In this document: piece after piece, positions 33,476-41,920 of the stretch
Numbering within the stretch: the first letter of the stretch is position 1
Layout of the letters: each line of letters starts with the position of its first letter
Source of the DNA: Amycolatopsis sp. cg9
Lineage (GTDB): Bacteria; Actinomycetota; Actinomycetes; Mycobacteriales; Pseudonocardiaceae
Direction of reading: 5' to 3'
NCBI RefSeq assembly: GCF_041346945.1
Contig: NZ_CP166850.1
Location: forward strand, 8,664,501 to 8,728,500
Length of the DNA: 64,000 nucleotides
Made by a program: the position numbers and the translations under genes
The notes under the pieces: generated by a model
Seen by the model: only the letters and a program-made list of their open reading frames with translations
Database searches by the model: none
What the model was told of the DNA's origin: nothing

Positions 33476-34502
33476 CCTGCACCTCAACGGGATCGGCACC
33501 GACGTCGGGGCGCTGAGCCCGGTCGCCGCGTCGCTGGCGGCCGGCGAGTTCTCCGCCGGCGACGCCGGTCGGACCGGCCAGCTCTCCACCGCCGTCGCCG
33601 GGCTGCCCGGTCCCGAACTCGCCGTGCGGGCGGGGCGGGAAGCCCTGCGCCAAGCGGAAACCACGGGCGGCGAGCCGGTCTGGCCGACGTTGTGCCTGCA
33701 CGCCGGGATCTACCACTCCGGCATCGACTTCTGGCACGCCGCGTCCTACGTGCGCGACCAGCTCGGCATCGGCGCCGGCCCCGGCCTGACGCTCGAGCTC
33801 GGCGCGATGAGCAACAGCCTGGTGGCCGGCCTGGACGTCGCGGCGAGCGTGCTGCGCGGCCGCCCGGACCACGACGCCGCGCTCATCACCGCGGGCGACC
33901 GGTTCGGCGCGCCCGGTTTCCCGCACTGGAGCACCGACACGGGCATCGTCTACGGCGACGCCGGGAGCGCGGTCGTGCTGTCCCGGCGGCCGGGCCTGGC
34001 GCGGATCCGCGCGATCGCCTCCTACACCGACCCGTCACTGGAAGGCTTGCAGCGCGGCAACGAACCGTTCCGCCCGGCCAGCATCACCGCGCACCAGTCG
34101 CTCGACATCCGCGCCCGCAAGCGCCAGTGGCTCGGCCGCCACGGCGGTCCGGCGCACGTCGACAGCCGCAACGCCGACGGGGTCACGACGGTGGTGAAGA
34201 CCGCACTGGCCGACGCCGGTGTCGACCTGCCCGACATCGCCCGGGTCTGTGCCCCGCACTACGGGCGCCGCCTGGTGCACACGCAGATCCTGCGCCCGCT
34301 CGGCATTCCCGAGCACCGCACGATGACCGAGCTGGGGCTGCGGGTCGGTCACCTGGGCGCCAGCGACCAGATCGTGGCCCTCGACCACCTGCTCCGCACG
34401 GGCGAAGCCGGCCCGGGCGACCACGTGCTGCTGCTGGGCATCGGAGTCGGCATGACGTGGACGGCCGTGGTCCTGCAGCTCGGCCCGGCCGCCGTGCGCT
34501 GA
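33462..34502 (+). CDS. KAS III-family acyltransferase homologue with Cys-to-Ser active site
   Basis: A 346-residue thiolase-fold protein related to FabH (3-oxoacyl-ACP synthase III). The C-terminal LGIGVGMTWTAVVLQL aligns with the FabH end (FGGGFTWGSALV). Aligning LELGAMSNSLVAGLDVA with FabH DVAAACAGFTYALSVA puts Ser117 at the catalytic Cys. The His is kept (APHYG, His266). The FabH Asn (GNTS) is replaced in GHLGASD. Ser-type KAS III homologues such as DpsC act as acyltransferases with unusual starters. The small upstream gene is coupled to it; no other biosynthetic gene is nearby. Confidence 0.82.
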   Translation: MRVDDLHLNGIGTDVGALSPVAASLAAGEFSAGDAGRTGQLSTAVAGLPGPELAVRAGREALRQAETTGGEPVWPTLCLHAGIYHSGIDFWHAASYVRDQLGIGAGPGLTLELGAMSNSLVAGLDVAASVLRGRPDHDAALITAGDRFGAPGFPHWSTDTGIVYGDAGSAVVLSRRPGLARIRAIASYTDPSLEGLQRGNEPFRPASITAHQSLDIRARKRQWLGRHGGPAHVDSRNADGVTTVVKTALADAGVDLPDIARVCAPHYGRRLVHTQILRPLGIPEHRTMTELGLRVGHLGASDQIVALDHLLRTGEAGPGDHVLLLGIGVGMTWTAVVLQLGPAAVR

Positions 34503-34583
34503 CCGGCCTGCCCGGCGAGACCGTCTCGCCGGGCAGGCACCGGGCCCGGACAGTCCGATGTGGACACCACGGCGCTTCCCCGG

Positions 34584-35903
34584 TCACCCCATCGGGAAGG
34601 TCCGGCCGACCCACGTCTCGGCTTCCGCGCGGGTCGGGTACGTCGGCAGGTACGGCCCGGAGGCGACGACCACCCCGATGCCGAACAGCAGCCGCGCGTG
34701 CTCCTCGGAGAGCACCCCGCGGGCGCCGATCTTGATCCCGAGTTCCCCGGCGCGTTCGACCACCTGCCGGATGGCGCGCACGGCCTGCTCCGGCGGGTCG
34801 TCGACCTCCAGCGCGTCGATGATGGCGCCGGTGAGCAGCACGGCGGGCGCGGGCACGTCGAGGGCGGGCAGCAGTTCCAGTTCGGGCAGCCCGGTGATGT
34901 CGACGACGAACACCACGCCGGCCCGCGCGAGCTCGGCGAGGGAGCCGAGCAGGTCGCCGCGGTCGTCCAGCAGCGAAGGCGCGTCCGTGCAGAGCATCAG
35001 GTGCCGGTGCGCCAGGCCGTTGCGGTCGAGCTCCTGACCGACGACGCGCACGAGGTCGCCGTCGATCGCCATCCGCCGCGGCAGGGTCAGGCAGACCATC
35101 GGCGCGGCGTCGCCGAACCGGGCCCGCCAGTCGCCGGCGGTGCGCAGCGCCTCGGCCAGCAGGTGCCGCCCGAGCGCCACCGTCATACCGGTCGTTTCGG
35201 CGAGCGGGTAGAACTCTTCGGGCCGCAGCTCGCCCAGCTCGGGGTGGCGCCAGCGCAGCACGGCGTTGAGGGAGGTGACGATCTCGCCGTCCGGCAGCAC
35301 GACGTGCGGCCGGTAGGCGACCGCCAGCTCGCCGGAGGCCAGCGCCCCCGCGACACCGCACGCGAGGCGGTACCGCGCCGCGTCCGCGTGCCCGGCCACC
35401 GGGTCGAACAGCACCCACCGCGTCTGCCCGAGTTCCTTCGCCCGGCGCAGGGCGACCTGCGCCGACCGGATCGCTTCCGCCGGGAGCGCCTTGCGCGTGT
35501 CAGTGAGGAAAACGCCGACGCTCGCGCTGACCCCGACCCCCAGACCATCCACATAGGACGGCCGGCCCAGCGCGGCGATCACCGACTCCGCCAGCTCCCC
35601 CACCGACACCGCGTCGTGCTCGCCCGGCAGCGCCACGGCGAACACGTCCCCGGGCAGCACCGCGAGCACCGGCCGGCGGTCGCGGAAGATCTCCCCGAGC
35701 GTCCGCGCGACGCCCGCGAGCAATTCGTCGGCCGCGTCGAACCCGAGACCGTCGCGCACCACGGCGAATCCGTCGAGGCCCACCAGCAGCACCGCGACCT
35801 GGTTCCCGGTCCCGGCCGCCAGCAGCGGCGCCAGCCCGGCTTCGAGCACCGCGCGGCCGGGCAACCCGGTCACCGGGTCGAGGGGCGCGGAGCTGTCGGG
35901 CAC
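34584..35903 (-). CDS. Degenerate GGDEF-EAL protein
   Basis: A 439-residue cytosolic protein with a GGDEF-like domain (about 8-170) followed by an EAL-like domain (about 180-435). The fold markers remain (DPVTGLPGRAVLEAGL; VLRWRHPELGELRPEEFYPLAE), but the catalytic motifs do not. GGDEF is PGDVF (84-88), EAL is NAV (213-215), the DDFGTG loop is VDITGL and the KID lysine region is LTG. It cannot make or break c-di-GMP and probably acts by binding a protein or nucleotide. The GTG start follows GAGGAGG. It is divergent from a BldD-like gene 119 bp away. Confidence 0.85.
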   Translation of the reverse strand: MPDSSAPLDPVTGLPGRAVLEAGLAPLLAAGTGNQVAVLLVGLDGFAVVRDGLGFDAADELLAGVARTLGEIFRDRRPVLAVLPGDVFAVALPGEHDAVSVGELAESVIAALGRPSYVDGLGVGVSASVGVFLTDTRKALPAEAIRSAQVALRRAKELGQTRWVLFDPVAGHADAARYRLACGVAGALASGELAVAYRPHVVLPDGEIVTSLNAVLRWRHPELGELRPEEFYPLAETTGMTVALGRHLLAEALRTAGDWRARFGDAAPMVCLTLPRRMAIDGDLVRVVGQELDRNGLAHRHLMLCTDAPSLLDDRGDLLGSLAELARAGVVFVVDITGLPELELLPALDVPAPAVLLTGAIIDALEVDDPPEQAVRAIRQVVERAGELGIKIGARGVLSEEHARLLFGIGVVVASGPYLPTYPTRAEAETWVGRTFPMG

Positions 35904-36022
35904 CCGTCAGCCACCTCCTCGTCCAGCGCGCACCGGCCGTCTCTCGGCGTGGAGCCAGGATAGGGGCAAGGCTAGTGTGTGCCCGTGCGGCCCGCCGCGG
36001 TGGAGCTCGACGGAGAGGAGCG

Positions 36023-36505
36023 ATGGTGCAGCTGGATGCCGGTGCCTACCAGCGCATGCTCGGCGAGGAACTCCGCCGGCTGCGCGAGGAGCGCGGCCTG
36101 ACGCGCCGCGACCTCAACCACCGGCTGCGCAGCGACCTCTCGCTCCAGACGCTCGCCACCTACGAGCTCGGCACCCGGCAGTGCTCCGTCGTCCGCCTGG
36201 TCGAACTGTGCCTGGCGCTGGAGGTGTCCCCCGAAGCGCTGCTCGCCCGCGTCGGGCAGCGCTACTCCGGCACCTTCGGCACCACGGACTCCGACGGCGT
36301 CCGGATCGACCTGCGGCGCGTCGTCGACGCCCGGCACGACGACCTGGCCCCGCTCCGCCGCTGGGCGGAGGGCAGGCTGGCCGAGTGCGGGACGACGGGC
36401 GCCCCGCACGAGGTGCACCTGGACTCCGCGGCCCTGGCGCGGCTGGCGGAGCTCTGCGGGACCACGGCCGCGGACCTGCGCACCCGGATCCGCCGGCTCA
36501 GCTGA
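36023..36505 (+). CDS. BldD-like HTH protein lacking the c-di-GMP motif
   Basis: A 160-residue protein with an XRE helix-turn-helix at about 8-75 (LGEELRRLREERGLTRRDL, TYELGTRQCSVVRLVELCLALEVSPEALL) and a C-terminal domain like that of BldD (IDLRRVVDARHDDLAPLRRWAEGRL, then LARLAELCGTTAADLRTRI). BldD is the c-di-GMP-controlled master repressor of development in streptomycetes. Its ligand motif RxD-x8-RxxD is absent: the equivalent stretch reads CGTTGAPHEVHLDSAAL. The ATG follows GGAGAGGAG. It is divergent from a GGDEF-EAL gene that has also lost its nucleotide residues. Confidence 0.8.
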   Translation: MVQLDAGAYQRMLGEELRRLREERGLTRRDLNHRLRSDLSLQTLATYELGTRQCSVVRLVELCLALEVSPEALLARVGQRYSGTFGTTDSDGVRIDLRRVVDARHDDLAPLRRWAEGRLAECGTTGAPHEVHLDSAALARLAELCGTTAADLRTRIRRLS

Positions 36506-37025
36506 CGAGCTGCCAGAGGTAGCTCGCGTTCTTCACCGGGGCGGAGACCTTCTTCGTCCAGAGGTACTTCGTCGTGCAGGGCGGGACGATGTGGTACTTC
36601 CGCACGGTGAACGTGCGGGCCTCCTTGTACTGCTGCAACCGCAGCACCTTGCCGGCGGGCACCGTCGCCGCGTAGGACCACGAGTCGGACTTCGCGTAGC
36701 TCGCGCCGACGCTCACCGCGAGCGAAACGCTGGCCTTGGCGAAGATCACGCCCGCTTCGGCGCTGGTCGTCCCCGTGATCGACGCGTTCACCGTCGAAGT
36801 CGCCGTCTTGTTGTAGGTGATCGTGCCCGGCCCGCGGAGGTAGTCGCTGCGGAGGTTCGTCGCGAGCCACGAGCGCGACGGGTTGGAGAACGTGTAGTCG
36901 GGCGGATCCCGCACCTCGGGGCACGGGTACAGCGCGAGGGCCTGCGCACCGGCACCCGTCACGGCGGGCACGACACCGGACGCGCAGGCCAGCAGGACCA
37001 CTGCGGCGATGGAACGCAAACGCAT
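36498..37025 (-). CDS. Secreted beta-rich protein of unknown function
   Basis: A 175-residue exported protein with a signal peptide (residues 1-29, ending AGAQA). The mature part is Ser/Thr/Ala-rich with alternating residues typical of amphipathic beta strands (NKTATSTVNASITGTTSAEA, VSLAVSVGASYAKSDSWSYA). Two cysteines (YPCPEV and VPPCTT) could form a disulfide. The strand-rich Ser/Thr pattern is loosely like the membrane-inserting region of aerolysin-type pore formers, but that is only a resemblance. It overlaps the end of the BldD-like gene by eight bases, tail to tail. Confidence 0.7.
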   Translation of the reverse strand: MRLRSIAAVVLLACASGVVPAVTGAGAQALALYPCPEVRDPPDYTFSNPSRSWLATNLRSDYLRGPGTITYNKTATSTVNASITGTTSAEAGVIFAKASVSLAVSVGASYAKSDSWSYAATVPAGKVLRLQQYKEARTFTVRKYHIVPPCTTKYLWTKKVSAPVKNASYLWQLVS

Positions 37026-37270
37026 GCTGGGCTCCCCTGGTCGATCTTGAAAGCGACCCTAAGGGCACCGCGTCGGCGAAGCGCGGGAAGTAACCTCTTC
37101 GGGCGATCCGGGCCGCCGGCCAGGTATTGCTTCGCCTACCTACCGAAAATCACTCGTTCGAGTGTATTTGCCGCCGTTTTTCCGTCAATTCGATCGCAGT
37201 CAGTAACTTCACCCCTCTTTCGGTCGACTCCCCGTGCGTTGCCGGATCCCGAAGGAGAGGTCGACGCCTG

Positions 37271-37549
37271 GTGAGTGCTCACGGCCCGGTCTTCTTGACC
37301 GCCCACGATCCCGTGTCCCACCCACAGCACCTCCGGACCACGCCGGTCGGCCGGTGGCCGCTCCTGGCCGCGGCCGCGATCGCGGTGGTGCCCGCCGACG
37401 AGGGGACCGCGTGGACGACCGCCATCGCGATCGTCGTGACGGCGGTGGTCGCCTGGGTCGTGCTCGCGGTGCGCCGGGCCGCGGCGAAGATCGACACCGT
37501 GCTAGCCGAGGAACTCGGCCAGCGGCCAAGGACCGATGGGGACCGCTGA
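37271..37549 (+). CDS. Small membrane protein, unknown
   Basis: A 92-residue protein starting at GTG, with AAGGAGAGG ten bases upstream. A polar N-terminus of about 25 residues is followed by two hydrophobic segments (WPLLAAAAIAVVP and AIAIVVTAVVAWVVLAV) and a charged C-terminal helix (RRAAAKIDTVLAEELGQRP). No family recognised. It stands alone; a palindrome GTCCACAGTGGAC lies just after it at 37557-37569. Confidence 0.55.
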   Translation: MSAHGPVFLTAHDPVSHPQHLRTTPVGRWPLLAAAAIAVVPADEGTAWTTAIAIVVTAVVAWVVLAVRRAAAKIDTVLAEELGQRPRTDGDR

Positions 37550-37754
37550 CCGTGTGGTCCACAGTGGACTCCGCTGCCGACGTGGTCGTCGGGGACCCGG
37601 GCAGTCGCGACCGCGCTGATGGTTCCGCGACTCGCGCGCGGGGATGGTTCGGCCTTGGTGGTGCGGCCGGCGACCGGTGCACGCTGCCGTCCCCGATCAG
37701 GGACGAACCCCCGGGCCGGTCGCCCGCGGCGGCACCGGCGAGACAGCGCCGGAC

Positions 37755-38966
37755 CTACCGCGTGACCGGCGAAGCGACCGACGGTCCGGAGTCCGGCACC
37801 CCCGCGTACTCGGGCAGCTCGACGCCGTTGATCGCGCGCTGGACCAGATCGGTGAGCCACTCGGTGTCGGGCTCGCCCGCCGGCTCGGTGTCCGGGCCGG
37901 GGGCGCCGCGCATCCGGGCGTGCAGGCGGCCTATCTCCTGGTTGGCCTCGACGAACGAGCGCATCCGCTCCTCGTAGCGGCCGAACCCGGCCGCCGGGTC
38001 CCAATCCGCCGCGGCCAGGTCGCCGGCCAGCAGGTACGCGCCGACCAGGGCCAGTCCGGTGCCCTGGCCGGACAGCGGGGACGAGCTGAACGCCGCGTCG
38101 CCGATCAGCCCCACCCGGCCGCTGGACCAGCGGTCCATCACCACCTGGGCGACCTGGTCGAGGTAGAAGTCCGGGGTGTCGTCGAGGTGCGCGAGGATGC
38201 GCGGGGTCAGCCAGCCGAAGTCGCCCATGCGCTCGCGCAGCAGCCGCTTCTGGGCCTCGATGTCGCGGTGGTCGACGTCGAAGCCCGCCGCGGTGAAGGA
38301 GAACATCGCCATCGCCCGGGTGGCGTCGCCGATCGGCCGCAGCATGGCGGAGCGCCCGGGCTCCTGGTAGTCGAGCAGCCAGCGGTCCAGCCCGAACTCG
38401 TTGGGCACGCTGTAGAACGCCAGCACGTGGCCGAGGTGGCGGACGAACCGCTCGCGCGGCCCGAACACCATCGCCCGCACCGACGAGTGCAGCCCGTCGG
38501 CCCCGATCACCAGGTCGAAGCGCCGTCGGTCGCCGCCCGCGAAGGTCACGTCGACGCCGCCCGCGTCCTGGGTGAGCTCGGCGATCCGGTCGTCGAAGAC
38601 GTACTCGACGCCGTCCCGCGTGTCGTCGTACAGCACCTGCGACAGGTCTCCGCGCAGGATCTCGATCTCCGAGATGTAGCCGTCGCCGCCGTCGTCCTCC
38701 GCGCTGAAGGTCTCCAGCACGTTCCCGGCCGCGTCCACGGTGTGCGCGCCGGCGGTTTCGGTGCGGGCCGCGCGCACCGCGTCGTCCAGCCCCATCAGCC
38801 GGATGACCTCCCGGGTCACCCCGCGCGCGTCCACTGCCTGCCCGCCGGGACGCAGCCCCGGCGCCCGCTCGACCACGGTCACCTCGGCTCCCCGCCGGCG
38901 CAGCCAGTGGGCCAGCGCGGGCCCCGCGATGCTCGCCCCCGCGATCAGAACCCTGACACCGCTCAT
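37755..38966 (-). CDS. FAD-dependent aromatic/TetX-type monooxygenase
   Basis: A 403-residue class A flavoprotein monooxygenase. FAD-binding motifs are IAGASIAGPALAHWLRRRG (dinucleotide fold), FDLVIGADGLHSSVR (DG motif) and LIGDAAFSSSPLSGQGTGLALVGAYLLAG (GD motif plus helix). Enzymes of this branch hydroxylate phenols, polyketides or antibiotics such as tetracycline. It lies 46 bp behind the ArsR-like regulator on the same strand, so that protein probably controls it. Substrate not predictable. Confidence 0.88.
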   Translation of the reverse strand: MSGVRVLIAGASIAGPALAHWLRRRGAEVTVVERAPGLRPGGQAVDARGVTREVIRLMGLDDAVRAARTETAGAHTVDAAGNVLETFSAEDDGGDGYISEIEILRGDLSQVLYDDTRDGVEYVFDDRIAELTQDAGGVDVTFAGGDRRRFDLVIGADGLHSSVRAMVFGPRERFVRHLGHVLAFYSVPNEFGLDRWLLDYQEPGRSAMLRPIGDATRAMAMFSFTAAGFDVDHRDIEAQKRLLRERMGDFGWLTPRILAHLDDTPDFYLDQVAQVVMDRWSSGRVGLIGDAAFSSSPLSGQGTGLALVGAYLLAGDLAAADWDPAAGFGRYEERMRSFVEANQEIGRLHARMRGAPGPDTEPAGEPDTEWLTDLVQRAINGVELPEYAGVPDSGPSVASPVTR

Positions 38967-39012
38967 CGTTCCCCCTACGGTCCGGATCAGTGCCGGGATC
39001 GTACAGCGACGC

Positions 39013-39549
39013 TCAGCCGGCAGGTTGCTCGCTGGGGAAGAGGATGGGGCTGAGCAGGTACCGGGTGCGGCCGGGAGCCGGCTCGTTGGCCAGCCGGGGC
39101 AGGATCGCGTCGCGCAGTTCCGCGTTCATCGCGACCAGCTCGTCCCGGTCGAGCCAGACCGCGTGCTGCCGGTAGCCGACGGGATCGGTGGCCGGGTCGG
39201 CGTTTTCGCGGTCGAGGTAGGCGTTGAACTCGGCGACGAGCGCCGCGACCGCCACCGCGAAACCGCGCCGGTGGTCCTCGAGGGACAGTGCCGCGGCGGT
39301 GTCCGGGTCGATGGCGGCCCGTTCCGGGCGCAGCTGGTAGTGGCGCTCGACCGCGCCGCGCACCCGCCGTTCGTCGGCCACGCGCAGGATCCCGCCCGTG
39401 GCGAGCAGGTCGACGTGCCGGTAGACCATGGCTTTCGAGACGTCCGGCAGCAACGCGCAGAGCTGGGCGGTGGTGTGCGTCCGCCCGCCGCGCATGGCGT
39501 GCACGATCCGCAGCCGCACCGGGTGGGCCAGCAGTTCCAAGGTGTCCAC
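39013..39549 (-). CDS. ArsR-like winged-helix regulator
   Basis: A 178-residue regulator with an N-terminal winged helix (LELLAHPVRLRIVHAMRGGRTHTTAQLCALLPDVSKAMVYRHVDLL, in part) and a helical C-terminal domain rich in Arg/Glu. There is no metal-binding Cys pair, so it is not a metal sensor; it looks like the ArsR/YdfH-like group that responds to organic compounds. It starts with GTG 16 bp from a 13-bp palindrome and is divergent from the alpha/beta hydrolase gene. It is followed by the FAD monooxygenase, and both may be its targets. Confidence 0.82.
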   Translation of the reverse strand: MDTLELLAHPVRLRIVHAMRGGRTHTTAQLCALLPDVSKAMVYRHVDLLATGGILRVADERRVRGAVERHYQLRPERAAIDPDTAAALSLEDHRRGFAVAVAALVAEFNAYLDRENADPATDPVGYRQHAVWLDRDELVAMNAELRDAILPRLANEPAPGRTRYLLSPILFPSEQPAG

Positions 39550-39565
39550 TACCGAACGATCTCAC

Positions 39566-39578
39566 ACGGTGATACCGT
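39566..39578. promoter_or_regulatory. 13-bp palindrome between ArsR-like and hydrolase genes
   Basis: ACGGT-GAT-ACCGT is a perfect palindrome midway between the divergent starts. GAACGAT half-sites at 39554-39560 and 39592-39598, with an inverted relative at 39572-39580, surround it. It is the likely operator of the ArsR-like protein. Confidence 0.6.
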
Positions 39579-39607
39579 TCGCAAAACACGAGAACGATGG
39601 GGGCGGC

Positions 39608-40903
39608 GTGGTGGACGAGGGGCCGGCGGCGGTCGCCGCGGCGGTGGTCGGCATGGCGGCCGAGCGGCGGTTCGCCGACGTCGAGGCGATGTTCGCGCCG
39701 AGGTTGCGGGCGGCGGCGTCCGCCGAGACGCTGCGGGTCGGCTGGGAGAGCGAGCTCGCCAAGATCGGGCCGGTCTCGGCGGTCGGCGCCCCGGCGAGCG
39801 AGCCGGCCCAGGCGGGGCTGGTCCGGGTCAGCGTTCCGGTGACCTGCGAGCGCGGCGGCCTCACGGTCGTCATGTCGGTCGACGACGCCGGACTGCTGCA
39901 CGGCCTGCGGCTCGCGCCCCCGGGCGGCACCTCCTGGGCACCACCGGGTTACGCCGACCCGGCACGGTTCACCGAACGGGAAGTCACCGTCGGTTCCGGT
40001 CCGCTCGCGGTGCCCGGCACGCTGACCGTCCCGACCGGGCGCGGCCCGTGGCCCGGGCTGGTGCTGCTCGCCTCGGGGCCGTTCGACCGCGACCTGACGA
40101 CCGGCCCGAACAAGCCGTTCAAGGACCTGGCGTGGGGCCTGGCGAGCCGCGGTGTCGCGGTGGCCCGGTTCGACAAGGTGACCCACACCCACCCCCACGT
40201 CGGCGCCGAACCCGGGTTCACCCTGACCGAGGAGTACGTGCCGCACGCGCTCGCGGCCGTCCGCCTGCTCCAGCGGCAGCGGACCGTCGACGCCGAGCGG
40301 GTGTTCGTCGCCGGTCACAGCGGCGGCGGCAAGGCGGCCCCGCGGGTCGCGGCCGCCGACGCGTCGATCGCCGGGCTGGTGAGCCTCGCCGGCGACACCC
40401 TGCCGCTGAGCCGGGCGGCCGTCCGGGTCGTCCGGTACCTGGCGGACCTGGATCCCGGCCCGGCCATGACGGCGGCCGTCGAGGCGGTCACCCGGCAGGC
40501 CGCGCTCGTCGAGAGCCCCGAGCTGTCGGCCGCGATCCCGCCGTCGGACCTGCTCTTCGGCTGGCCGGCGTCGTACTGGCTGGACCTGCGCGGCTACGAC
40601 CCGGTCGCGACCGCGGCGGGACTGGACCGGCCGATACTCATCCTGCAGGGCGGCCGCGACTACCAGGTGACCGCGGCCGGCGACCTCGCGGACTGGCAGG
40701 CGGGCCTGGCCCACCGGCCCGACGTCACGATCCGCGTCCACGACGCCGACGACCACATGTTCTTCCGCGGCGCAGGACCCTCCACACCCGCCGGGTACGA
40801 GCCGCCGCAGCACGTCGACCCGGCCGTGGTCGCCGACATCGCCGGCTGGCTGGCCGCCCACCGGCGGAAGATCCCCCGGCGCCGGCTCCGCCGCGAGCGT
40901 TAG
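39608..40903 (+). CDS. Alpha/beta hydrolase with N-terminal DUF3887-like domain
   Basis: A 431-residue protein. The first ~110 residues (MAAERRFADVEAMFAPRLRA, LRVGWESELAKIGPV) look like a DUF3887 domain, which often precedes hydrolases. The C-terminal part is a dienelactone/peptidase-like alpha/beta hydrolase with nucleophile elbow AGHSGGGKA, an Asp in ILQGGRDYQV and a His in DADDHMFF. No signal peptide is seen. The GTG start is chosen because the adjacent GTG and upstream ATG-less DNA give no better site. It is divergent from the ArsR-like gene and overlaps the next gene tail to tail by four bases. Confidence 0.84.
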   Translation: MVDEGPAAVAAAVVGMAAERRFADVEAMFAPRLRAAASAETLRVGWESELAKIGPVSAVGAPASEPAQAGLVRVSVPVTCERGGLTVVMSVDDAGLLHGLRLAPPGGTSWAPPGYADPARFTEREVTVGSGPLAVPGTLTVPTGRGPWPGLVLLASGPFDRDLTTGPNKPFKDLAWGLASRGVAVARFDKVTHTHPHVGAEPGFTLTEEYVPHALAAVRLLQRQRTVDAERVFVAGHSGGGKAAPRVAAADASIAGLVSLAGDTLPLSRAAVRVVRYLADLDPGPAMTAAVEAVTRQAALVESPELSAAIPPSDLLFGWPASYWLDLRGYDPVATAAGLDRPILILQGGRDYQVTAAGDLADWQAGLAHRPDVTIRVHDADDHMFFRGAGPSTPAGYEPPQHVDPAVVADIAGWLAAHRRKIPRRRLRRER

Positions 40904-41904
40904 CCGGCCCGGACCGCCAGCAGACTGCGGGCGGTGTCGGCCAGGGTCTCTTCCACCGGGCGGGTCCGCCAGCCGAGCACGCTCCGCGCCTTGTCCGTGC
41001 GGATGACCGGGACGCGGCCGAGCCTGCCGAGCGCTTCCCGCATCGCCGGGTCGGTCTCGGCGGCGGCCCGCACCTGCTCGGCCGTCAGTTCACCGGTGGG
41101 CAGGCCGTCCCCGCCGACGGTCTCCGCGAGGATCCGGGCCATCCCGAGGAAGCTGATCGACTTCCCGGCCGCCGCCAGGAACCGCTCCCCCGCGGCCCGC
41201 GGGTGGGTCATCGCCCGCACGTGCAGGTCGGCGACGTCCCGGACGTCGGCGACGCCGAAGTGCAGCGGCGGCACCACCGGCACCGCCCCGTCGAGCATCG
41301 CCCGCACCAGCGCGACCGACGACGACAGGCGGCCGCCGAGGACCGGGCCGAAGATGCCGGCCGGGTTGATCACCGCCAGTTCCGGGCCGCCTGCCGACCG
41401 CACCTGCTCCCACGCCGCGCGCTCGGCGATGACCTTCGACCGGACGTAGGCGCTGTTGGGGTCGGCGGGGTCGGTCCAGTCGGCCTCGGTGTACTCCTCC
41501 CGCGGCGTGGCGCCGTAGCCGACCGCGGCGAAGGACGACGTCAGCACGACCCGCCGGACCCCGGCTTCCCGGGCGGCCGCCAGCACGCGCACCGCGCCGT
41601 CGCGAGCCGGGCGGATCACCTCGTCGTCGGTCTCGGGCGAGCCGGGCGGGAACGGTGAGGCGACGTGGAGCACGGCGTCCACCCCTTCGGCCGCCTCGGC
41701 CCAGCCGGCGTCCGCGCCGAGGTCCGCGGCCACCACCTCCAGATCACCGGGTCCCACGGCGGCCCGCACCTCGGCCGCGCGCCCGGGGTCGCGCACGGTG
41801 GTGCGGACCCGGTGCCCGTCGGCCAGCAGGCGCGCGACGGCATGCCCGCCCAGGTAGCCGGTACCCCCGGTCACCAGGACCACCGATCGGTTGTCGTCGT
41901 TCAT
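40900..41904 (-). CDS. NAD(P)-dependent epimerase / dihydroflavonol reductase-like SDR
   Basis: A 334-residue extended SDR. The cofactor motif is VTGGTGYLGGHAVARLL, the catalytic Ser region VVLTSSFAAVGYG and the Tyr/Lys pair YVRSKVIAE. The length and the LRxxxxxxDP-like pattern (VRTTVRDPGRAAEV) fit the dihydroflavonol-4-reductase/cinnamoyl-CoA-reductase branch, which reduces aldehydes and ketones. It follows the MerR gene by 16 bases on the same strand and is likely its regulated partner. Confidence 0.87.
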   Translation of the reverse strand: MNDDNRSVVLVTGGTGYLGGHAVARLLADGHRVRTTVRDPGRAAEVRAAVGPGDLEVVAADLGADAGWAEAAEGVDAVLHVASPFPPGSPETDDEVIRPARDGAVRVLAAAREAGVRRVVLTSSFAAVGYGATPREEYTEADWTDPADPNSAYVRSKVIAERAAWEQVRSAGGPELAVINPAGIFGPVLGGRLSSSVALVRAMLDGAVPVVPPLHFGVADVRDVADLHVRAMTHPRAAGERFLAAAGKSISFLGMARILAETVGGDGLPTGELTAEQVRAAAETDPAMREALGRLGRVPVIRTDKARSVLGWRTRPVEETLADTARSLLAVRAG

Positions 41905-41920
41905 GTCTTCCGTCCTCCGG

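Noticed and set aside
36498..37025. Aerolysin-type pore-forming toxin
   Set aside because: The Ser/Thr-rich strand pattern is suggestive, but the protein is short and no receptor-binding domain or diagnostic motif is visible.
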